Below the pieces are notes generated by a model. That model saw only the letters and a list, made by a program, of their open reading frames with translations, did not search any database and was not told where the DNA came from. 64,000 nucleotides of DNA from Takashimella koratensis (lineage: Eukaryota > Basidiomycota > Tremellomycetes > Trichosporonales > Tetragoniomycetaceae), in the NCBI GenBank assembly GCA_003116875.1, contig BCKT01000010.1:840384-904383 (forward strand), in the 5' to 3' direction. Positions 55,435 to 64,000 of this stretch are shown one piece after another (positions within the stretch are counted from its first letter, which is position 1; each line of letters opens with the position of its first letter). Made by a program: the position numbers and the translations under genes.

Positions 55435-58400
55435 CTACTTCCCCTTCCCCTTCATCCTCTGCCTCATCCCCTTCTTCAACCTCTTTCCTTCCCCACCTCC
55501 CCCTCCCCCACCTCCTCGTCCCAATACCCCTCCTGTCCCCATCTTATACGGCATCGGCGCCCCGCTTCGGCCCTGTTTCCGCACATTACTTGACGGGGAT
55601 CCGAACCCGGTCCCATGGGCGTGGGCGTGGGCGTGTTTTCTACGTTTAGAATGCGAGTGGAAGTGGTGTTTTCCATTCGGTGAGAAGGGGGCCAAGGGAC
55701 GACCGTGAGTTGGTTTGGAGGATGAGGAAGGGAGTGTGCGGGGAGGACTATCACCGTAGCTCATTAACCGCTCGAGCGCAGACGAACTGGTCTGTCCATT
55801 CCTGCCGAGTTCGTATGTTTCATCATCAACATCCTCGTGCTCGTTATCCTCGTTATCGTCGTCATCGGTATCACGGTCGTATCGCTTCTCCGTGGGATCT
55901 TCACCTTGCTCCTCTTCCTTTTCTTCCTCTGCGGGTTGATTCTCAGCAGCGCTATTGAGAAGCACCGGGGCGATCCGGCGCACGGCCGCTGGGTGGCCAG
56001 GAGGTAGCTGCGGCCCCATCACCCTGCTCGGTCCAGCGTGTCCATTAACCCCGTTCACGCCGTTGACTTTCTTCGCCGTCGCCGATCCGTTCGCGCCCGT
56101 GTACCCATTCGGCGTTCGCTTCGAGCCCTCCTCCGCCTCCTCCTCCTCCTCCTCTTGCTCCACCTGGTCAATCTTTCTCTTCCCATTGGGCGTCCCCGGC
56201 GCAGACGGCGGCAACGCGTCTTCCTTTCCGGCTGGTATCCGGATATACGACAACAGATACGCTGCACGATCACTAAGTACTTCTTTCTTCTCCACGGGGG
56301 AGACTTCGTCGTCGTCGGCGTGGTACCATGTCCCCTTGGGACCACGGACGTAAGAAGTGTAGTGCCCGTAGGTCATAGAGGTCCCGTGGTGAGAAGTCAC
56401 GGCGAAGAGGCGGTATCGCGGACTCTCGGACTAAAGGTGGAGGTGGGTTAGGATGAACCGGATTGTAGTTGGGCAGGAGAAGGAAGAGAGGTGATTGGTG
56501 TTGGCGGGGTGGAGTGGGGTGGAAGGGGGAAACAAGAGGTGTGTCAAAACTCACGCCACGCTCGGTCATCCACGGTGCCAAATCAAGAAGGGCCGGATAC
56601 GCAATCGCTGTGTTGACCTTCTGTAGCCTGCCGTTCCACGAGGTCGGACTGACTCCGAACCGTTTCAAGTGCAGTGTCAAGATCGGTGGAGCCTCAGCTA
56701 TCCGCATAGACTTGGTCGCGACCGATTTCTTCTTGCAACTATCCCCAAGAGTCAGCTTTCACTTTCTACATCAAGCCAGCCACTGCTATAGCTAACGACC
56801 AACACCCTTTGTGATGGCTGGACAAACGTCAGACTCACTTTTCACAATTGTACTTGTTGTCCCCGTCCAATCGGTCTTCCCTCACGAAGCCATCCATCAA
56901 CCCCGCAACCGTTTGTTGTCGCGCCGTGACGTCCAGCGAGAGGTCGAGAAAGGTATCGAATGTATCCGAGGGTTTCTTGCATGACAAGCAGAGGACACGG
57001 GACCGGACTTGGCCTCCCCAAATCCGATGGACCCAGGTCGTGTGCTTGATCTTGTGCGGGAGATCTCTGTCAACAACGTCAGCAAGGCTCTAGGTCTGGT
57101 AGGGATAGTTGGAGATGAACGCACTTGGGATAACCGGCGAGAGCAGAAGCCTGAAGAGCGTCGGTAACGAATCGGAAGAACTCGTGCGTGTCTTCTTGTC
57201 GGTTCTTGCTAAACCCCTTTTTGATATCTGGGAGCTCGTCAACACAGGCACCGCGGAACAGAGTTGCCAAAGATTTGAGACAAGATGAGAGACTTACGGA
57301 ACAGGTTGTTCTGAATTGCGGGCCGGTATGCTTTCTTCGTACCTGTCCAATGTGCACCGGTCGTCATCTCTCTCAACGCACACACGACGCAGTACTTTTT
57401 TCGTGACGTCAGGATACCTGTGGAGAGTGAAGAGAGCCAAGTCAGCTCAAGAAGTTCTTCCCGACCCCGAGACAACGTACAGCTGCTAGCGTCGTGTGCG
57501 AGGACCAAGCGCAAAACAGGCGGGGTATGGAGGATGACTTGTAGCGTGGCGTTGGCGTAACATGCCATTGACCCATTATGCAGACCTGCTGCTTTCGGAG
57601 CCGTGATTGATTCAGGCCACGAGAGGATGACAGGACCGTCATATAGCGAGTCCTTGTTCCGCGCACCGTTGACTAGGCCATTACTTTGTGCTTTCCCGTT
57701 AGCCGCGCGTTTCTGTGGAGTTGCGAGCTGAGGTTGGCGAACGTGTGAAGGGGAAGGGGTGGCCGTAGAGGAGGCGAGTTTGGTCGGTGTCGAGAGTTGA
57801 AGAGCCGGGGCAAGGGAAGGTCGAGGAGTGGTAGTGGTGGATCGTGGTTCACTCGGGCCCGGGGTAGAGCTGGGTGAGGAAGAAGGAGGCGGAGACCGGC
57901 CGGGAGAAGAGAACGCTCTACGTTGTTGGTCTGGAACAACTCGGAGCGAAGTCGGTCCTGGCCTCACGGGGCTCGAGGTGGGTTTGAATTTCGTCGGGGC
58001 AGCGAGAGGGTGAAGAGCTGTTGAGGAGGCGGGTTGTCGGTTGCTTGGGGAAGGGGGCAGAACGGAGCCCGAGGTAGAAGAGGCGATGGAGGGAGGACCG
58101 CCGTTGAGCTTCTTGAGCCCAGGTGCAAGGCGCGAAGGGGAGGGAGGGGATCGAGATGGGCCGGCAAGGCGGGACGAGGCGAGGGAGGTGGTCGAACCAG
58201 AGGTCGAAGCGAGAGGGGTGAGGTTGAGTAAACCCTTACTGTGGCCATTGACGCCGTTGGCACTGACACCGTTCGCACCATTGACATTGTGCGATCCGTT
58301 CAGGCCGTTAGGTGTCCCGTTAACGCCGTTGAACTTGGGCTTGACGCCAAGATTGAGTAAAGGTGGGCTAGGCGACCGAGGCCCCATTCGAACTTGTTTG

Positions 58401-58585
58401 ATATTCACGCTCCCCCCCTTCACGCCGTTCACGCCGTTCACATCATTCCCACTAGCGTTTCCGTTCAAGCTGACTCCGGGTCCAGCGTACGAGCTGCCGC
58501 CGGTTACACTCGTGGGGGGCGCCGAGCTCGAGGCGGTGGTGGCCGGGTCGTAGGCGACAAAAGAGAGGGTCTTGAAGGTCGTCAT
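55435..58585 (-). CDS. Ubiquitin-specific protease, USP36/Ubp10-like
   Basis: Cysteine deubiquitinase of the USP class. Exons in order of reading: 57481-58585, 57298-57417, 57125-57227, 56839-57066, 56555-56738 and 55435-56430; 911 residues. The Cys box [12 protein letters not shown] places the nucleophile near C342. The [10 protein letters not shown] box and zinc finger pairs (CLSC and CENC) follow. The His box [21 protein letters not shown] places H603 with its Asp near 620. The intron at 57228-57297 was chosen because it restores the nine-residue spacing before QED. The N-terminal 310 residues are low complexity with many Asn-Gly units; the C-terminal 270 are acidic then basic ([16 protein letters not shown] end). 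Nucleolar location, as in USP36 and Ubp10, is inferred from this tail. It is divergent from SAM2. Confidence 0.93.
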
Positions 58586-59334
58586 AGCGTGTGAGAGTGC
58601 GAGGCGAGGGCGAGAGAGAAGTGAGATGGGGGTTATGGGGAGGGGTGAGAGGGAGGAGAAAGGGAAGGAAGAGAGGTGGAGTGGCGATGAGAGCGAGCGC
58701 AGAGTGGGCGGTGGGAGAGGTTTGAGAGGTGTGGGAGGTCAAGTGATGTGAGTAGAATAGAGGAGCTCGACAGCTCAACACGGTGCGATGCGATCAGACT
58801 GGTCGCCGTCGTCGGGAAGTGCAAGGTGCAGCGTGTGTGTGTGAGTGAGTGTGTGTGTACCAGTGTGTATGCCAGGTAGTATCTTTGGCGGTAAACAAAA
58901 ACTTTGCAGCCTGTGAAATCACATCAACCAGGCGTTTACTACTGTGCAGGAGGACTTTTACTACATTCAGGACACCGCGGTGCGGTTACTGCAGGCTAAA
59001 ATATGTCCCCCCGCGGTCTAGGCGACACCACCACCACCGACGCGACACGTGCCAGAGGTTGAGGGCTCGGCCGATAATCCCGGGGGGTGTCTATGAGTGT
59101 GGCAGTTGGTGCTTGTTGCCCACATATGGCGTGATCCCTCCTCGTCTATAGATTATGGCCCTCGGGTTTTTCCTAATTTTTTTTTTTTTTTTATATGGTT
59201 ACCCTGAGTGTAGACGTGTCAGCCAGCCAGCGAACGGTACATCGTATCATATCTCTGCGTCCATCTCCCCTCCTTCTTCTTCCTCACATACCACCACCTC
59301 CCCTTTCCTCACCGCACACCACAACCCATCCACA
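58586..59334. promoter_or_regulatory. Divergent deubiquitinase / SAM2 promoter region
   Basis: About 750 bp. It contains a TG-rich tract near 58829-58858, CACGTG at 59046-59051, a T14 run near 59178-59192, and a CT-rich leader before the SAM2 start. No gene is visible inside it. Confidence 0.45.
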
Positions 59335-61017
59335 ATGACTGGCATCGTCAACGGCTCTGGCCCCGTCAACACCCTCGCCCCCGGGCAGTACGTCTACTCC
59401 TCCTCCCTCCCCCCTCCCGCTCCCTCTCCAACCTCTGCCTCGCGGCTGCTAGGTTTCTTCTGCTGTTTTCCAAATTTTTCCATGGGGATGAGGAACGTGC
59501 GCTGACTCTTCTGCTTCTCCTACCATCACCACTCACCACCACCACCACCACCACCACCACAGCTTCCTCTTCACCTCCGAGTCGGTCGGCGAGGGCCACC
59601 CCGACAAGATCTGTGACCAGGTCTCGGACGCCATCCTCGATGCCTGCCTTGCCGAGGACCCCTTCTCCAAGGTCGCTTGCGAGACCGCCTCCAAGACTGG
59701 TATGATCATGGTGAGTCTCGTCTTAGCTCGCATCCCCCGCCCCACATCCATACTACACTCCCTCCTCTACCACATCCACTTTCCCTCTTCCCACCCTTCC
59801 CCGCGCCTTCCTCACCTCGACTTGCCCAAACCTCACCCGCCTTCCACCGCCGCTTGTCACTCCACTACCCCACCGCGCCTTCCATCGAGCCCCGCTAACC
59901 CCTTCCACAGGTCTTCGGTGAGATCACCACCAAGGCTCGCCTCGACTACCAGAAGGTCATCCGTGAGACCATTCAGAAGATCGGCTACGACTCGTCTGAG
60001 AAGGGCTTCGACTACAAGACCTGCAACGTCCTCGTCGCCATTGAGCAGCAGTCCCCGGACATTGCCCAGGGTCTCGACCACGGTTCGCTCGAGGACCACG
60101 GTGCCGGTGACCAGGGTATCATGTGAGTTGCCCCGACTACTCTATGCAACTCGAAAACCCCTCGCTGACTCTCCCCAGGTTCGGTTACGCTACCGACGAG
60201 ACCCCCGAGTACATGCCCCTCACCATCATGCTCGCCCACAAGCTCAACGCCGCCATGGCCGCTGCCCGTCGTGACGGCTCGCTCGGCTGGCTCCGCCCCG
60301 ACTCGAAGACTCAGGTCACTGTCGAGTACAAGAAGGAGGCCAACGGTGCCGTTACCCCCATCCGTGTCGACACCGTCGTCATCTCCACCCAGCACGCTGA
60401 GGAGATCTCTACCGAGGACCTCCGTTCCGAGATCCTTGAGAAGATTGTCAAGAAGGTCATCCCCAAGAACCTCCTCGACGACCGCGTCGTCTACCACATC
60501 CAGCCCTCGGGCCGCTTCGTCATCGGTGGTCCCCAGGGTGACGCCGGTCTCACTGGTCGCAAGATCATTGTCGACACCTACGGCGGTTGGGGAGCCCACG
60601 GTGGTGGTGCTTTCTCCGGCAAGGACTTCTCCAAGGTCGACCGATCGGCGGCTTACACTGCCCGATGGATCGCCAAGTCCATCGTCGCCGCTGGCCTCGC
60701 TCAGCGTGCCCTTGTCCAGCTCTCGTACGCCATCGGTGTCGCCGAGCCCCTCTCCATCTACGTCGACACCTACGGTACCGGCAAGAAGTCTGACGCCGAG
60801 CTCGTCGAGATCATCCGCAACAACTGGGACCTCCGCCCGGGAGTCATCGGTGAGTCCAGATTGCCACTTTCCCCCATCTGCCACAGTTGACTTTTGCTGA
60901 CATCTTCCAGTGCGTGAGCTCGACCTCCAGAAGCCCATCTACCGCCAGACCGCCGCCTACGGCCACTTCGGTAACCCGGACTACACCTGGGAGAAGCCCA
61001 AGACCCTCAAGTTCTAA
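59335..61017 (+). CDS. SAM2: S-adenosylmethionine synthetase
   Basis: Makes S-adenosylmethionine from methionine and ATP in the cytosol. Exons 59335-59387, 59563-59710, 59911-60122, 60179-60849 and 60911-61017; 396 residues, the normal length. Signatures: [18 protein letters not shown] near residue 28, the hexapeptide region [15 protein letters not shown], and [19 protein letters not shown] near residue 275. The C-terminus ends [11 protein letters not shown]. The first intron (59388-59562) ends in a CAC/ACC repeat of about 26 nt at the acceptor. Codon use is strongly C-ending, as in highly expressed genes. The start [12 protein letters not shown] is the only in-frame ATG after the pyrimidine-rich leader that fits the family length. 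Confidence 0.97.
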
Positions 61018-61954
61018 GCGTGTGACTCGATCATACCTAGACTTTTGGCGTTTGCATTTCCCTTCCCCCCCTCTATCCGCATCTTGTTTTGGGACACCCT
61101 CGTCCAGTTAGGGCCCCGCCAGCGAGTTCCTCCTCGCTCCCGTCCCCCCATCCTCGAACAAAAAAAATAAGCAAAACTCAAAACGCATAAACCCTTGTTC
61201 AACTTATACCCACGCATATCACCAATTCCCTCGGAACGACCTTGTCCCATACCCCACTTTTCGTTCGCAACATCTTCCGGTCTCTTTTCCGGCATCCCCA
61301 GGAGCTAGTTAACGGTCTGTGGACTGGCGCATCATCCAGCACCCAACGACCGATTCCTTGTCCTGGACATCTTCTCTTCATATATTACCCGCACGCTCCC
61401 GGACCCCACCCTTCGCGGTCACCTGGTGCCACATTCCGTTCACTACCCCTGTTCCACTCGTCTCTTCTATTCTTGATCCCATTCATTTCTTCTCTTTCCT
61501 CTTTACGCGTTTATCCAACAGACTCACGGGCATTGTAAGTTGCGCGGTAGACCAATCCCTCAGAGGGTAGACATTATCTTGTGAGAAAGAGATCATCAAG
61601 AGTGAGAGTAGAGAGGACAGGATAAACGACCGAGTTGCCAGTTCTAGGTGTCTTTTACATGTGTACTTTTGGGAGTGTGTATTTAGATAGACGAACCATC
61701 ATCATGTATGGCTTCAACCGCCACCAAACTGGGTCTGGCCCTGTCCAAGTATACTGACTGTATGGGGCCATCTAAGTATCGAGTCTAGTTCCTGTCCTGG
61801 GTAACCGTGACGCAGGACTAGGAGACACAGGAGACGCTCACCCATCGCGTATGCATTACACTCTGACAAATAGAAAGTCCAGCTAACCTAAAGTTACAAC
61901 GTTCCAAGTAAGAAAACGAATCACCCTAATCGCAAACACGTGCAGAACCCAAGC
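61018..61954. other. Convergent 3' intergenic region (SAM2 / SPC24)
   Basis: About 940 bp between two stop codons. No gene, repeat or RNA was recognised. Confidence 0.5.
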
Positions 61955-63381
61955 CTAGTCCGAGGCCATGTTCCACAACAAGTTGGAGTAGTATACCCTT
62001 TGTTTTGGGTTATCGATCGAGACTGTGTGTACGTCGGGTTTGGCGTCGTTTCCTTTGGTGGGAGAGGATAGTAGAGCAAAGATTGATATTAGGAAGAGCA
62101 ACGTCAGTATTCGCCCGAGGTGAGTCCTTCCCTCTTCGCCAATGTAGTGGGTGGGGTGAGGAAGGTGAGGGGAAGAGCAAGAGGTGGACCTTTTGTCGAG
62201 CCATTTTTACCACGCCAGTCTATGTACTCACTAACGAGGACCTTGGAGATACCGCTGTCCGAGTCAATAAGCGAGAATCCAGCACCAGAGAAGAGTTTCA
62301 GTCGAATACTGCAAGAATCACGTCGTCAGCTAACCACCACAGAAACACCACTTGATGAGAAACCATCGTCCCCCATCATCTATCTCCCTCGCTTAGGGGC
62401 GAGGCGACGTCTAGAATCTACTCACATCCTACCATCGACCCAATCGTCGGCGCCTACATCAACTTTACTGATTTCCTCTTTATCCGCTCTCCACCTGCTC
62501 AGTTCTCCTTCGCGTTTACCCAAAGAGACTTGTTCCTCGTTGAGTTGTTTGCCAGTGGAATACTGTTGTTGCTCAAGACTGCGGACTTGAGCTTCGTGTT
62601 CGGCGGGACTCGGGTGGCCAGCGGGCCGTTGGGCTGCTTGAGCGGCGAGTTGGTGTTGCTTCGTCAGGACTAGAGGTTGTCAGATGGGTCTCATCAATCA
62701 CACAGACGGTCGCAGAGAGGTTTCATGGGGGGTCGTGGAAGACACCGAGCCAAAGGTTTGCCCAGACGCGGTCGGACAGATTGGGAGGTTGGTGAAATGA
62801 GAGGAAAGGGAGACATGGACTCACGGCGGAGATCATTCTGAAGTCGGTCAAGAACCTCAGCTCGCTCATTGTCCTTGGCATTCACAGCTTCCTCGGCAGC
62901 GGCGAGGTCTCCCAACTCCTCATCAGGGGACAAGTTGGGTCCGACGTCCCGCACAATCTTGCTGCGTGTGGGTTGGATTCAGATCGTATCGTACGGTTAG
63001 TGGATGAGACGTATTTAAACGCGAATAGACCAAAGCGTGAGAAGCGAAGTGAAGCAATCTGGAGTCAGCAATTCTCACACCTTGTCTCCCGCTCCGATCT
63101 TTCCCTTCTGTACACCCAACTCGACCCAACTGTGGACAGGATCTTGAGCCAAACACAAGTGTGTTTGTGTTTACTCCGACTTACGCAAGGGCACGCCACT
63201 GGTCCTCTGGCAACTCATGGGACCTATCGACCGCCTCGTCCCTCTCCACGCTCTCATCGCCTTCATCCTCGTGTTGCATATCATCGTCGACGCTCATATC
63301 TCCGGCCCCAGCGGCAAAGTCGTCGTTGAACTCGTCCTCCATCGAGCGGTCAAAGTCGGGTCTCTCATCAAACACGGACAT
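61955..63381 (-). CDS. SPC24: Kinetochore Ndc80-complex subunit Spc24
   Basis: Partner of Spc25 in the Ndc80 complex; the C-terminal RWD fold docks the complex to the inner kinetochore. Exons in order of reading: 63185-63381, 62825-62961, 62426-62669, 62232-62308 and 61955-62052; 250 residues. The N-terminus is acidic (MSVFDERPDFDRSMEDEF). A coiled coil of about 90 residues follows, rich in Gln and Glu (KQLNEEQVSLGKREGELSRW). The family hallmark is the C-terminal sequence RLKLFSGAGFSLI, then KVLVRNDAKPDVHTVSID and QRVYYSNLLWNMAS before TAG. The last intron was placed so that VLV joins RNDAKPD in the phase that keeps this motif. The open reading is firm in all exons. Confidence 0.9.
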
Positions 63382-64000
63382 CCTGGAGCGCGGCGATTGG
63401 TGTGTTACGGGTTCCGGTGTAGCGGTTTAGGGGAGCAGGGGAGCAGGGGATCTGATAGGTAGAGAGGCGAGGGAAGAAAACAATAGATGGACCTTGTGTC
63501 TTGATTCTCGTGAGAGGTGTCGGGGGTTGGTCGTTGATTATGGTTCAAGAGAGCAAGCTGAAAACAAGTCAGGCGCGAGTTTGTTGACACATTTCTCCCG
63601 AGCCTATCTGCTCTACCCGTCCTCCTCTCTTCACCCCGACTAGGCACGCGACATTGGTCATTTGACCGGACTCGAGCCTATATCTGTGTTCATTTGCCAC
63701 AACGTCATTTTTCCAAAGGACCCGTGCTTTGGTCCTTGGCTACCCTCGTCCTCGTCGTTGCCCTCATCACCGGTACGCACCCTCTACCGTCCACCTCCCA
63801 CTCTCCATCGCCGCCAGTCTCACAGCGACTGCCTCACCACCTTGGCTACCTCGCGACGCCCTCGACCCCCTCGACACCTAGCTACCGGTCGCATCGAACC
63901 ATACCTCGTCCCTTCTCACCACCCAATTGCCCTACCGACCCAACTCACTCAACTTAACCTCTCATCAGTCCCCTATCCCTTGCCTAGTCTTGCCCCCCCC
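63382..64000. other. SPC24 upstream region, window edge
   Basis: About 620 bp. From about 63700 the plus strand has an open frame with a hydrophobic stretch (LWSLATLVLVVALIT) that ends at a donor-like GTACGC, but no ATG precedes it. It may be part of a gene reaching beyond the window. No firm call is made. Confidence 0.35.

Noticed and set aside
63694..63957. Hydrophobic open frame near the right edge
   Set aside because: No ATG in front of it; may belong to a gene beyond the window, but cannot be supported.
1..64000. tRNA, rRNA, transposon and CRISPR searches by eye
   Set aside because: No A/B-box pairs, terminal repeats, transposase motifs or spaced repeats were convincing.

Overview
The window is nuclear DNA of a basidiomycete yeast, most likely a Tremellomycete (Trichosporonales-like). 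This rests on GC-rich compact genes, many short GT-AG introns (often 40-90 nt) with CTGAC/CTAAC branch points, very small exons, and protein families typical of these fungi. Exon models were built by hand. For each one the donor/acceptor sites, codon phases and total length were checked; all protein-coding models sum to whole codons, apart from the cut CCT2.

Layout. 1-5.6 kb: CCT2 (partial), SSN8 (cyclin C) and IMD1 (IMP dehydrogenase). 5.6-10 kb: a 4.5-kb gene-poor divergent interval. 10-16.5 kb: a Pcl/Pho80-type cyclin, a 50-residue five-exon microprotein gene, a family X DNA polymerase with a mitochondrial-like presequence, and DPM3. 17-25.7 kb: VPS24 (ESCRT-III), NBS1 (MRN complex) and translation factor eEF1B-gamma. 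An intron of the last gene carries a box C/D snoRNA matching the guide logic of yeast snR38. 27.2-29.2 kb: a seven-span membrane protein. 29.4-37.9 kb: a head-to-tail array of at least seven small minus-strand genes of two related, unrecognised families, plus one uncertain gene. 42-50 kb: a bHLH transcription factor and RSE1 (SF3b subunit 3, 1217 residues). 50.8-58.6 kb: RCF2-like HIG1 protein, a P-loop protein, and a USP36/Ubp10-like deubiquitinase. 59.3-63.4 kb: SAM2 and SPC24.

Most genes are unlinked housekeeping functions. They cover protein folding, transcription, GMP and SAM synthesis, the ER mannosyl donor, endosomal sorting, DNA break repair, splicing, the respiratory chain and the kinetochore. 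The accessory part is the 29-38 kb array, the best candidate here for an undescribed system. No transposon, rRNA, tRNA or CRISPR was recognised.
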